NCBI GenBank assembly: GCA_022457155.1
Contig: JAJGOT010000117.1
Location: 1,405,001 to 1,469,000 of the forward strand
Length of the DNA stretch: 64,000 nucleotides
DNA from: Cladopsammia gracilis
Taxonomy: Eukaryota > Cnidaria > Anthozoa > Scleractinia > Dendrophylliidae
Direction of reading: 5' to 3'
Shown: positions 1 to 11,137 of the stretch, piece by piece
How the letters are laid out: each line of letters starts with the position of its first letter
How positions within the stretch are numbered: the first letter of the stretch is position 1
The notes under the pieces: model-generated
Told to the model about the DNA's origin: nothing
Databases searched by the model: none
What the model saw: the letters and a program-made list of their open reading frames with translations, nothing else
Translations under genes and position numbers: made by a program

Positions 1-701
1 CAAGACGTTGACTGGAAAATCTCTTACGAGTCTTACTGATACTGATATGAAATGTTCATGTGAATATTGTCAGAGGTCTTCGGCGTGTGCTTTTGGCAGG
101 AAAACGTGCAATTGCCGTGAAGATAGTTGGGTGGTGACATCATGTACTGACACCTGTCAATCTCTTGTTACCAGTAGCAACGTGTCATGTGAACTGATGT
201 GCAGTTCTTCCCAAGGGAAATGTTTTTGTTCCAACATTTCTGAAGTTTGTGTAAAACATGCTTACCTCGCATACTCTAACTGCAGTTCACCTGATTGTGT
301 TTGCAAACCAGGCTACCATGGCGACGGTTTTCTAAATTGCACGGATGTTGACGAGTGTGCGCAAGCGCATACACTATGCCACAAGTACGCTGACTGCATT
401 AACACCGAGGGCTCTTTTCAATGCGCTTGCCACGATGGTTACCAGGGCGACGGAGTGTTATGCCAATCTATAAAACACCATACAGTTGTTGCTATAGTAA
501 GTGCTTCATTTTCCATTTTGATGTTTGTTGCTCTCATCTGCACGTTGGTGTTTTGCGTGGTTCCCAAAAGACCCGAAAGAGCCAAAGAAGGAACCAAATC
601 TCGATTCGACAGAAAGAGAAAGAAAAAACAGTCCACACGAAGATATGTGGACCTGCATAAAATCCGCGAGCTGAGCTTCACTAATACTGTTTTTAGACAA
701 G
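1..701 (+). CDS. RTK-A exon: EGF modules, membrane helix, juxtamembrane
   Basis: Open from the window edge to a GTAAGA donor at 702. It holds a Cys-rich stretch, then an EGF-like module closing with CVCKPGYHGDGFLNC, then a DVDEC calcium-binding EGF closing with GYQGDGVLC. The hydrophobic helix (about 479-562) follows directly, and after it a strongly basic stretch (RFDRKRKKKQ) typical of a cytoplasmic stop-transfer. Reading on past the donor gives only a short non-conserved extension to a stop at 770-772, so splicing at 702 is preferred. Confidence 0.85.
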
Positions 702-3700
702 GTAAGAATTCCTTCACAAAAAATAATAAAAGAACACTTAAAGTGGCGCAAATAATTGAAAGCATCTTTTGAACTTTTATCAAATGTTGAAGCATTGATC
801 AGAACCAAGAGTGAAACTTCACAGACTTTGCTATCTGCCGCAATTTGTTAATGAAAATTAATCTGATGAGTTAATCAGAGATATTCTAAGGTTAATGTAT
901 TTCTGTGAAACTAAAGTGACGCGAAAGCGGAAGATTACTAATTCTATGAATTTAAAAATAGCTCAGGATTGATCTCAAAGTTGTATAGTCAGGAGGATGA
1001 TTCCCTTTCTTACTCATTCTCTTTTGATGACTCAGCTATTTGAATATAAAAATTACCAGCATGCATAGTTAAAAAGGATTTCGTTTTCAAAACGGGCAAG
1101 CATTCGGTTTCCCCTAAGAGATGGACCTTTTTTAGGGGAGGGGTTGGGCAATTACCAAAAAAATTCCCGCACAACAAAATCATGCACAGCGAGCCAAAGA
1201 AAACAAAAGTGTCGAAAAATCCCGAAAAAATTTTTGCACAACCTCAAGTCGGAAAACAAATTCGTACTCAAAAATAAAATGGTCCATCCCTAACAATGGC
1301 AACAATCAAGACAGCCGATGATGAAAACTGGAAAGAAAATCACTTATTCGATCCTGAATATTGCCTCTCCCGTGAGGAGAACCCTGGTTGAACTAAATTC
1401 CCCACATTTAGTTTAATACGATGATCCCATCATTTTACCTTCTTAGTTCTCGATATCACCTTCTTTCATAGTCCATGTTTATTATTGTAGTTGTAATCTT
1501 AATTTATTATATAATTCTCTGAGCTTCTTCATAACATAGTAGGTTCTAGTGATTTTATTATTTAGTTGCACCAGACTCTAATTCAATTTTTTTTCTTTCA
1601 CTTGTTTTGTTGTTGTTTCTTTTTGTGTGAATCTGTTTGAACCTGTGTCTGTTGTTGCGTGAATTTCTGCCATCTTGCAGACCTGTAACGTGTTAATTAA
1701 ATACTTAGAACAATTGACTGCCTGGCTCCGCTAGACCCTACGGTATTCTAGGCAATTAGTACTCTAATTTTATTTAATTAATTCTTCTTATTATTTGTAT
1801 ATTCTGTAAGACAAGAGTACAAAATTAATAAAGGTTGTTGTTCTTGTTAAGGAGAGGAGAATGTTCAGTAGGGCTTAATCTTTGACTTTAGAAATTAATT
1901 GACCAGAGCAGAGCATTTTTCATTTCAGAGCTCGAGTCATCTGTCGGTGTGGACGACTGGGAAATCCCCCGAGAAACGTTGCGTTTGATCAGTGCCATTG
2001 GAGAAGGAGCTTTTGGTGTAGTCATGGAAGGGATTTTGGATACAGGTAAAGATATTTTTCGTTTAATTTATACAAGCGTGCTGTATATAGTGTATTATTC
2101 CGCCTTGGTTATTAATGTTCCCACCGGAACTAATCCAGCACGAAGTGGCAAGAGTATGGGAAAAGGGTTCCGGGAACTAAGAGGTATCAAGGCAGGCAAG
2201 TTACTTAATTATCCGCAAGTTCCCGGAACCTCTTCCCATAACCGGGGATGACATCAACCCCCCGACCCCCTCCGGCTTGAACTGAGTGGGTGGGTGCCAA
2301 GTTCCCTCTTCGTCGGTTCAGGGAATTTCTAACCACGAGTGACGAGTTGGGTGTAGACTGCGAGCAGTCTCTTATTTTTCTTTAAATCAGTCGAGCACGA
2401 TCGATCCGAGAATGGCGTGACATAATTACAAAATGTACGCTCTCGCGCGTGGCACTGAGGAGAAAAGGGCGACAGCTCGCGGTCTAAGTTGGGTGCGTCC
2501 TTTTGCCTTTATTCTCCCCGGCCGCCAATGAGCAGTGGCCAGTGGGTCCTATTGCAAAACACTGCTTTGCCTAGTCTCGGTGGAATATACATATTTTCGT
2601 GACTGTGCCGGCATAGCCGACGCAATATATAGAGAGAAAAAAATTCTATCCCTGCCACGAAGGTGAAATGATACCATTTTAACTACTATTCAAAACCTCA
2701 TAAGCACAAATATCACACGACCTCATAAGCACAAATATCACACGAGGCAAATCAATCACGTGCATATATAAAACCTTTACACCTGGTGAAAAGCTCGGAG
2801 AGCGATTTAATATCAGCCTCGGGGGAAAGCGGGGTTGAATGTACAAACAATGCATGCAATTATCGCTCGGTTACACGTTTCAACTTTTACCTATAGATTC
2901 GATATAATAATAGCCGCGGCACGCTTAAATTCGAAATAAGAATAGTACAAAATGCAGTGGCTTTTACATCAGGTAAAAGTTGAAACGTGTAACCGCCGCT
3001 ATAGAGATCACAGTGATCTTCATATAAAGAATACTAATATAGGTGGTAATTTATATTCAAGATTTTTAGTACAACAAATGGCGACTATAATATTTGTGTT
3101 CACTGGAAACTTCGGCTAAACTGCAGATTACCTAGCAACTTATTTGCATCTCGTTAAATAACAGAACTCAGAAGTGCCTACCTATAACTCGTTCTACAAA
3201 GCATTTCAACACATGTAAATGAAGTGGTCAGGAGTTGCGGGGTATTCTGCAATCGCTAAGCCAAAAAAAGAAAGAAAATAAGCAACCAACAGTTTAGAAA
3301 GTAAGCCGTTATTTTGAATGGCACCAGTTCCCAGGTGTAGGTAAGCAAGTATATTCAGCGATGCAAGCTGCTTATTTCTATCTGTTCTCTCCAACTGAAA
3401 AAAAAACTTTCAAAGACGTTGTATCTACGAGGGCGCCTCAGGGGTTTTAGGGAACAAGGGAACATAGCCATTTATGTTTGGGGAACAAGGGATATCTCAA
3501 AATTACTTTTAGGGAACAAGGGAACTTTTGAGTACTTTTCGGGAACAAGGGAACATTGATTATTTAGATTTTCAAGAAATGTTTATACTTCTTTATGGCA
3601 AAAAAGGTCAGAAGAAGGCTACTCATTTCTCTGGTAACTGGGAAATTGTGGGGAATATTTTTGGGGAACACGGGAACATGGAACATAATTTCAGGGAACA

Positions 3701-5172
3701 GGGGAACTCAGTAAAAATGAATTTTGGGGAACATTAGAATTTATTTTTGGGGAACAAGGGATGAATTACTTTTTTTATAGGGAACAAGGGAACATGTACC
3801 CCCCTCGGGAGGCCCTCATCTACCGTACCTGTCAACTTTGACATAGCATTTTTCTGGGGATTATTTTTCTCATAACTTTAAAATCCCAAAACTTTCGACA
3901 GGAGACGGTACACATGACCATTTCGTCGAAGCCAGTCGGTACATGTGGAACATTTGTGGATGCTAATCAGTCTGCTTATTTTTCTTGTATGCTAATTACA
4001 TAATTTCCTCTTTGCACAAAAGGGCAGTTGTGTAATCTCCGCAGGGTTACGCTTTGTGAGGAATGTCTTTGAAATCGTTCAAAAAAATCACAGCACAAGT
4101 TTTATCAGGCATAAACACTACTGCGCATTTTTTTTTTAACTGTACATAAAAGTATAAGACAAAAAAGGCCTTCCCCAATTCTTTGAAGCATGTTTCCGTC
4201 TTTCAGCATGTTCGTTAGTTGTTTGCTTGATTGTTTTCAGATGAAGGCACAACTAGAGTAGCTGTAAAGACTTTGAAACCAGACGCTGATCGTTACGACT
4301 ATAAGGACTTGATGACCGAACTGTCAATCATGAAACAGGCGGGAAGCCATCCAAATATCGTGAGCCTCCTAGGAGCATGCTCCAAGGGTGGACCGCTGTA
4401 CCTAGTGATGGAGTTCGTTTCTGGTGGGAACCTGTTGACTTTTCTTAGAAGCAGCAGATGTCAGAACCCACACTACGTTAACATAGCGTCCTCGCTGAAC
4501 GAACGAGAACTTTTGAAAATCGCAGAGGATGTGGCAAACGGAATGAATTATCTTAGTGGCTTGAACCTGGTACACCGAGATGTGGCTGCTAGAAATGTTT
4601 TGCTCACAGCAGAAAAAGTGGCAAAAGTGACAGATTTCGGACTAGCGCGTGATGTACACTCCGAAGGGGTTTACACCAAGACAACAACAGCCGGTCGATT
4701 GCCTGTGAAATGGATGGCTCCCGAGTCCATACGGTTCTATATTTACACAACAAAGTCTGACGTATGGTCATTTGGAGTACTGCTGTGGGAAATCATCACA
4801 GTTGGCGAATGTCCGTACCCAGGCATTCCCGCGCGATTGTTAGCAGGAAAGCTTATGAATGGCTACCGAATGAAGAAGCCCACCCAATGCTCGGATGAGC
4901 TCTATGAGGTAATGAAGGCTTGCTGGCAGCTAGACACGGAAGCAAGACCCACCTTTGCTGAGTTAGCAAATATCTTGCACGGGTTTTTAACGCGGACGGG
5001 GCGTGGATATATCAACTTGGGACTGGAAGCATGCAATTCGGATTTTGATCGAGTTCGGACAACGGCTGCTGAAGTGCATGAGTTTAAAGACGAAGAAAGT
5101 AATGTTACCATGGAAACAGAACCGGAAGTGACGAATGACAGTTTGGAACAACACATTACTACAAAGATGTAA
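1..5172 (+). CDS. RTK-A: EGF-repeat receptor tyrosine kinase, 3' part (5' end outside window)
   Basis: Single-pass membrane receptor that would bind a ligand outside the cell and phosphorylate tyrosines inside. Visible exons are 1-701, 1929-2045 and 4241-5172, joined by GT-AG introns that all fall after codon base 1; together they encode about 582 residues ending in TAA. The frame is open at the left edge, so signal peptide and probably LRRs lie upstream of the window. Order of parts: Cys-rich segment, EGF-like module, calcium-binding type EGF (DVDEC...), membrane helix at about 479-562, basic juxtamembrane, kinase with GEGAFG loop, VAVK lysine, HRDVAARN, DFG and WMAPES. The kinase resembles the FGFR/VEGFR/RET group. 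Unlike RTK-B and RTK-C it has no fibronectin III domain. It lies tail-to-tail with RTK-B. All catalytic motifs are present, so it looks functional. The ligand cannot be told from sequence. Confidence 0.9.
702..1928 (+). other. RTK-A intron, no gene seen
   Basis: GT-AG intron between the membrane exon and the glycine-loop exon. I see no coding exon. The stretch around 1740-1850 ends in AATAAAGGTTGTTGTT, which looks like the 3' end of a LINE with a short repeat tail, but no reverse transcriptase is preserved. Confidence 0.6.
1929..2045 (+). CDS. RTK-A exon: glycine-rich loop of kinase
   Basis: 117-bp exon between a TTTCAG acceptor and a GTAAAG donor, entered and left after codon base 1. It reads WEIPRETLRLISAIGEGAF and on to the end of the nucleotide-binding loop. 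Its frame joins exactly with the exons on both sides (split codons GAG and GAT). RTK-B and RTK-C have an equivalent exon of 138 bp. Confidence 0.88.
2868..2995. repeat. Foldback with perfect 25-bp arms
   Basis: The arms 2868-2892 and 2971-2995 are exact reverse complements (core ACACGTTTCAACTTTTACCT). The 78-bp spacer has no reading frame of note. Likely a small inverted-repeat element in the RTK-A intron. Confidence 0.75.
3450..3794 (+). repeat. Dispersed minisatellite with GGGAACAAGGGAAC core
   Basis: Nine copies of a GGGAAC-rich core (for example at 3450, 3511, 3540, 3692 and 3780), separated by variable AT-rich spacers of about 20-100 bp. Some cores are degenerate. It lies inside the RTK-A intron and is missing from the equivalent intron before the pseudogene at 25439. 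Confidence 0.75.
4241..5172 (+). CDS. RTK-A terminal exon: tyrosine kinase catalytic domain
   Basis: Starts after a TTTTCAG acceptor and runs to a TAA at 5170-5172 (last residues ITTKM). It contains VAVKTLK (ATP lysine), TELSIMKQ (helix C glutamate), HRDVAARN (catalytic loop), DFGLARD, one activation-loop tyrosine in [28 protein letters not shown] and ARPTF. The C-terminal tail carries a possible phosphotyrosine (GYINL) and an acidic end. Confidence 0.93.
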
Positions 5173-5647
5173 CCAAGACTGGCAGGTTGACGTAGATGGC
5201 AGCAGTTAACTTTACTTCGGTTTCTAACTTGTCTGCAGTTGCGTGTAAATTAATAGAAATATAATTTAAGCTTCTTGTCGAAAACAGTGCATCATGGGTA
5301 ACAAAGGCAAAATTAGGGCCCTTATTTATGATTACGTCCTCCACTAACTGAAATTTCACCCCAAGCCTCGTTTGTGAACAAAATTCTTTACATTTACTTT
5401 GTGTTTGGGAATTTCGGGAATTCGTTGTCGAAAACTATACTTCTTACTATTGCAATTTCATAACGAGGCTTTGGGGTGAAATTAGCTAGTGTGGCGTAAA
5501 CATGCAAAAGGAATATGTTAGGTTACACATTGTTACGTCCTTATGAGGTATCATTCAGAAAATCGTTTGTGAAAAGAAATACTTGTCGTTCACATGTTTG
5601 GAATGTTAGTACAATGAAATCATTCGATGATACAAAGACTATTCCCT

Positions 5648-5731
5648 AGCCTGCGAATACAGCCACCAGGGGCGTTCGCGAGAGAGAACCTAGCGGCAGG
5701 GAGCGATGAGAGGAGGCTGTATTCGCAGGCT
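5648..5731. repeat. 84-bp hairpin element
   Basis: Ends are perfect inverted 17-mers, AGCCTGCGAATACAGCC and its complement. It is bracketed by near-identical CTATYCCCTAG. The paralogous place near 26720 has a single copy of that flank and no hairpin, which fits an insertion in unit 1. Confidence 0.7.
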
Positions 5732-6386
5732 AACTATCCCCTAGCAGTTGATAACTTTTTTTATTTTCAAACTATCCATGTGACAATTAATCGATATTGC
5801 AAGGGCAAATTATATACTAGCTAAGGCTCCGTAGAAATTATACCGTAAATAAAAGTGACAATCGATATTGCAAGCCGAAATTATATTCTAGCCAAGGCTC
5901 CATAGAAATTATGACAAAATGTTAATAATATAAATCCACGTTAAAACCTTGATTGCAACATTCTCTGTACTGATAATTCAAAGGTTCATCTCATAAATAT
6001 TTACCGAGGTATGATAAATATCGTATGACACGGCGTACAAGACTGATTGACGCCGATTTGAGCTCTGTAGCTTTAACATTACTATATAAATGAAATGTTC
6101 GATGTAAAGGAAAATTTTAGAGTTTGCTGAGAACGATAGAAAATTATATACAGACGCCTGTTTTGCACAATAATACTAACAATGGCAGAAGGAGCAAATA
6201 CAAGCGAAGAAAGGCGATCGTGGCTCAATTTGATTATAGCTTTAGTTCATGTTTAATCACAGGGCCCCCTCATATTTACCCTGCTATAATTTAAAAGACC
6301 GAAGCTGACTTCTGTAACAGGGTTCATTATATCTCGCATGAAATGTAAAATAAAATGGTTTGATTTACCTTATTATGTTGTTCGTG

Positions 6387-6392
6387 TTTATT
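6387..6392 (-). promoter_or_regulatory. Candidate poly(A) signal of RTK-B
   Basis: Reverse-strand AATAAA about 410 bp past the RTK-B stop. The same motif in the same surroundings (CTTGAGTAATAAACACG) occurs near 27240 in the second unit. This is a motif match only. Confidence 0.3.
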
Positions 6393-6801
6393 ACTCAAGC
6401 GGCGCGGCCATTTTGAATAGTAATTGTTTAGACAAGATTTAACTTTCGCGAAGTCTGGAAGTGAAAACCTTGAGAAGTCGTTCGGAATTGTTTTGGTACG
6501 CGGTCGGAAAGTAAGGCCGAAAACTCGAAGAATTCTCGGTTCCAGACATTGCAATAGTCGACTGCGTCTAAAATAATCAAAATGGCCGCTGCTTGAGTAA
6601 AGATATGAACAAAAATAGCTATTATTCTATGTTTTCGTATTAGTTTAGAGGGCTCTCTGTGTTCTGTTTGTCTCCGTTGAATCTCAGAGCCATCGTTCCA
6701 AACAATCAACCCAACCACTGATCATGAGCAACGCGGACTTTCAAGGCTACAAAGCCAATAAAGTGCGTCGCTAAATTGAGGTTGTCTGCTCATGCGCATC
6801 A

Positions 6802-7625
6802 TCAGCTAGAATCGTCCTCCATAGGCCCCACTCTTTCGTCGCTCACAGTGACGTTCACATACGATCTCGCCGATTCCGACAGCATTTCCGACAGGGTGTG
6901 GCACATTTCGGGAAACGTCGGTCTGGCTTCGGGATCCAGCAGCCAGCACGTCATCATAAGGTCATATAGCTCGTCGGAGCAGTGCGCTGGCTTAGACATA
7001 CGATATCCGCACAGGAGTTTAGTGAGGAGAAGATTTACCGGAACACAGGGATAGGGGGCGCCCCCGATAGTGACAATCTCCCACAGGAGGACCCCGAATG
7101 ACCAAACATCTGACATGGTAGTGTATATCTGGTCTTGAATACACTCCGGGGCCATCCACTTGATAGGTAATCTTCCTCCACCGGTCTTCACATATTGTCC
7201 ATCGCCGTAGATATCCCGAGCCAGCCCAAAATCTGCAACTTTAGCCTCGTAGTCTTCCGTGAGAAGAATATTTCTAGCTGCTAGATCCCGATGGACGAAC
7301 TTCTTGTTAGCAATGTGGTTCATTCCTCGTGCGCAGTCCAGCGCGATTTTAACCAGATCACGTGAACTGAGCGTGGAAGTGACGTTCACATAGGTCTCGT
7401 CGGCTGGCCTACTTGCCCGTAGATAATCGAGTAAATTTCCCCCTGCTATATACTCGGTTATGATATACAGCGGTCCTGGCGTGGTGCACGTGCCCATTAG
7501 GCTGACAACATGCGGATGTTGACCGATCTCTTTCATCATTTCCATCTCTTGCAATAGGTCTTTGATATCGAAACGATCTGCATTTTCTTTGATCGTCTTT
7601 ACGGCAACTTTCACCGGACCCTCCT
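6802..7625 (-). CDS. RTK-B exon 5: kinase catalytic domain and tail
   Basis: Acceptor TTACAG, then AG completing a split GAG codon, then EGPVKVAVKTIK. It contains HRDLAARN, DFGLARDIYGDGQY, RLPIKWMAPEC and RPTF, and ends MEDDSS followed by TGA at 6804-6802. By eye it differs from RTK-C at 10 of about 260 kinase residues. The short tail keeps SYVNVT, a possible phosphotyrosine site. Confidence 0.93.
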
Positions 7626-10600
7626 CTGTAATACAAAACAATTAAGAAGGGCAGTTTCATGGTGGCCTGCAATAATGGCGCCTTTTGGATTCGCAAGACG
7701 TAGAAGGCTGTTTCCATAATACAAAATTTTGAGATTCAAATAAAGTTACCACCATCATCGTCATCATCATCATCACATCCTCGATCAGGTGCCACGAAGC
7801 TCTTTACAACCTCTAATTTTATTGGCCCTGTGTATTACGAAGCTCTATTGTTTCAGGGCTAGGGTCCATTCTTCTGTTGTTTGTTCTATTGTTTTCTCAG
7901 CCAATCCTGTGAAGCGTTCTGAGAGCTTCGTGCCCGCCCTGCTCGATGGCCAATGCAGTGCATGCTGTGTAGACGTAGGCTAGTGTAGTTCAAAATGTAA
8001 TTGAAAACAACAGGATGAAGTTTTCAAGACTTTTTAAATTAGATGCTGTGAATGCTAATTGCGAACAATCGACGGAGTTTGAATAACGCTAAATAAGACA
8101 ACTTTAGCCAGAGTTAAAAAAAATCATATATAATTGAGTTATTTCCACGTAACAACATTGTCGTAAAAAAGAGTTGCGTATTCTTTTTTCCCAAGCAAAC
8201 CCCCCCCCCCCCGACTCAACAAAGTTTCGTACGGGGATGCTCCGCCCCGAGGTCCAAACCCTTACCCTTTCATATACCGTTTTTGACAGAAAAGGTACCC
8301 CTTTCATATACCTTTCATTGAAACTGGTACCCCTTTCATATAGCCTTTACTTGCGTCTGTTTGATATATTTTGAAAGGCCCTTTTTATAATACTTAAATG
8401 GCGATTTTCCCTACCTTTTTTATACTTCAACTCGTGTTTTCCGTCGCTACCCTGTCCTATACTTCGTGAAATCCCTACCCACTCATATACTTTAACTCGT
8501 GAAATCCCTACCCTTTCGTATACCTCCAGCCTCAAAAAGGTACCCCTTTCGGGCGGAGCATCCCCGTATAGCCCATTATAGGGAGTACTCCCCCTCCCCC
8601 CGGGGCAAACCTCTTAAAACTCGTTATTACACATGACCAAAGAGATTCAATTTGAGTGTAAACACAACACAAGCGGGTTCCTTACTAACAATGCAATACC
8701 CACAAGTTATTACTGCCCTCCCCCTTCGCATTTTTTCACTAGTTATACCAACCAGTCATGAGTGTGCCTTCGTGTACCAGTCCAAACTGTCCCTCGCCAA
8801 TTTTCTGACCAACCACAAGTAGATCACGTGAAATCTCCCATTCATCGTTGTTATCAACCGCACAGCTTGTGAATGAGTGCAAAGTGCTTCCTAGTTAAAA
8901 CAAGTTAGTGGTTGGTGCATGACTCTTAGAGCGGATGGCAATTGAGTGTCGTAAAAGTAAAACCAAAGCCAATAGGCCATTTTAGAGTTTCTTTATGCCT
9001 CGTCAGGTATAAAAATGAGCTTCATTTTCAAGTGAATGAAAACCCTTTTTTATATGAAAGGATGTGCACCAATTCTCGCTTTGACAACGAGCCATGAAGC
9101 AACTCGGAAATGGCCTAACACTCTGGCCAATCACAACAGACGCAGGCAAACTAATCACCCAATCAGAACTGGAAACAAATATATGTCGCCCGCACGAAGC
9201 GCGGGAAATCACGTGCGAGAAAGCCACGATTGACCAACTGAGTGATAAGGTAAATTCGGCCACATTAAAACGATTCAAAAGACTGAGTTTTCGAGCGCTA
9301 GCCCTTTCGTTAGGGCGAATCAAGGAACTGTGAGTCGTGTGTGGTCTATATATCAAACGGTGGAGCTACGGTATTGGTGGAAATATGGCAACGTGAAAAA
9401 CAATATCCGTTCCCTCTGACTATGAACAGTGCCTTCATTGATTCCGTAGGGATTTATAAGAGTTCCAATGGCCCTTATCGTAGATGAGTACGCCATACCA
9501 ACATATCAGTGGTTTCTCGCTTTCTTGACCCTATAGTCTCGTTTTGATGTTTACGAGAACCTCTGATGACGATGAGCGTAAACATCAAAATTAGACTATA
9601 GGGTCAAGAAAGCGAGAAACCGCTGATATGTTGGCGTGGCGTACTCATCTACGATAAGTGCCATTTGGAAGGTGAATCGTATTTCTTGACTCCAAGGAAG
9701 TTATTTGACTAACACGCACTTGGGTTGGAGAACACTGTCTGGTTTTTCGCGTCCGGCGTGTTTTCGCTTTCAGTTGGTTATTTTGTTTACTAGTTTTCTT
9801 TTTACAGTGTTTATGATGCTTATTGTAAAATGAAAAATTTGTTTTGATTCGCATGAAATCAAATAAAGCTTGTACGGCTGGTCGGCCTCTCCCTATACAG
9901 TTGCATTTATTTAGCATGTCATAGACCAGGGGCGGATCCGGGGGGGGGGGGGGGTGAAATGGGTGAATTTTCACCCCCTTTTCTGAGACCCTTTCTTTCT
10001 TTTTTCTAAAGTATTTCTCAAATAAATAACCTCAACCAGGCTTTGGTTCTATTGCATTTAAAATGTCACCCCCCCCCCCCCCCCCAATTTCAAAATCCTG
10101 AATCCGCCACTGTAGACATGTATTCTATACGGCTGAACGTAGTGAAAGGTAATAGAATTTTTCTCATCTAAAACCAAATGTGTTACACCCCCACAGCACC
10201 ACAGTTTCGTTAGAAACTAGCCCCTTCAATAAACAAAAACAGGCGTTTTACCGAGTTCCAGGAGATCTCTGTTTCCTCTCGACTCAGCTCCTCCGCTTTG
10301 AGTCCTCGTCCTCATCTCAATCAAATCCTCAAGTCCAGGAACATACGGAGGACGATGAGCATCTTTGGTTTTCTGTTGCTTTCTTCTTTTCATCAATAAA
10401 TAAAGTACAGTAGCTATCATCACCAACACAGCAATGCTCACCACGAGCGCTACAGCAATAACAATGGTGTTTTGTGGATCACTGGTTGAGCTGTGTGCAG
10501 TACTGGGTTCTTTAACAACGACGCGGGTCGCGAACATTTTCTCGTCGCTGTAAATGCTGGTGTTGAAAATGGAAAAAGCACCTGAACAATCGACAAGGAA

Positions 10601-11065
10601 ATAAATAGCGATGTAGTTGGGATTGCCTTGAGCAACATCGACTAATATCGTCACTACAGTGATGTCATCATTATCATTATCATCGCCATTTTTACTAGTC
10701 ACCACCATTGTTCTCTTTACTTAAGGCCGCAGCACACTGGCCGATTTTTCGTCAGTCGGCTAGTGTGCGGCGAATTCAGACAAGCTTACGACAAGGTCGG
10801 ACCATGTCAGGTGATATCTGGCAGTGCTAGATCTCAGATTTGATTCCGATAAAAACTCGGCGTTCTGAGGCAAAAAACGGCCAGTGTGTACTCGGTGGCC
10901 TTTACTTCATCTTTTCCTCTTCGTCCTCGTCATCATCACTATCATCATCATCATCACCACCATCATAATCATCATCATCATCATCACCATCATTCTAAAA
11001 GCTACTCTTAAATTCGAGAAAAAATAAAGTTTATGTATGCATGTATGTATCATCATCATCATCAA

Positions 11066-11098
<33 letters not shown>

Positions 11099-11099
11099 T

Positions 11100-11137
<38 letters not shown>

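Larger units (their letters stand above)
2046..4240 (+). other. RTK-A intron with duplicated segment and repeats
   Basis: GT-AG intron of 2.2 kb. The first part (2046 to about 2320) is closely related to 23729-24010, next to the broken P450. Downstream lie a two-copy 22-bp direct repeat at about 2698-2744, a foldback at 2868-2995 and a GGGAAC-rich minisatellite at 3450-3794. The last 400 bp before the kinase exon recur before the pseudogene at 25439. No exon seen. Confidence 0.6.
5173..6801. other. Intergenic gap between convergent RTK-A and RTK-B
   Basis: Holds the 3' flanks of two genes that point at each other. Most of it recurs at 26375-27734, so it belongs to the duplicated unit. A candidate polyadenylation hexamer for RTK-A is AATAAA at 5848-5853; for RTK-B there is a reverse-strand AATAAA at 6387-6392. 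A small hairpin at 5648-5731 is missing from the second copy. No gene seen. Confidence 0.6.
8891..10251 (-). other. RTK-B intron 3 with inserted hairpin and hAT-like element
   Basis: Compared with the RTK-C intron, two insertions are visible: the foldback 9474-9669, and a segment from about 9672 to 10160 that includes the CAGGGGCGG element at 9927-10112. A repeat with GAGCGCTAGCCCTT near 9290-9320 is shared by both genes. No exon seen. Confidence 0.6.

Noticed and set aside
2036..2251. Extension of the RTK-A glycine-loop exon to a stop at 2251
   Set aside because: The reading past the GTAAAG donor at 2046 is intron sequence also found at 23729; splicing to 4241 restores the kinase in frame.
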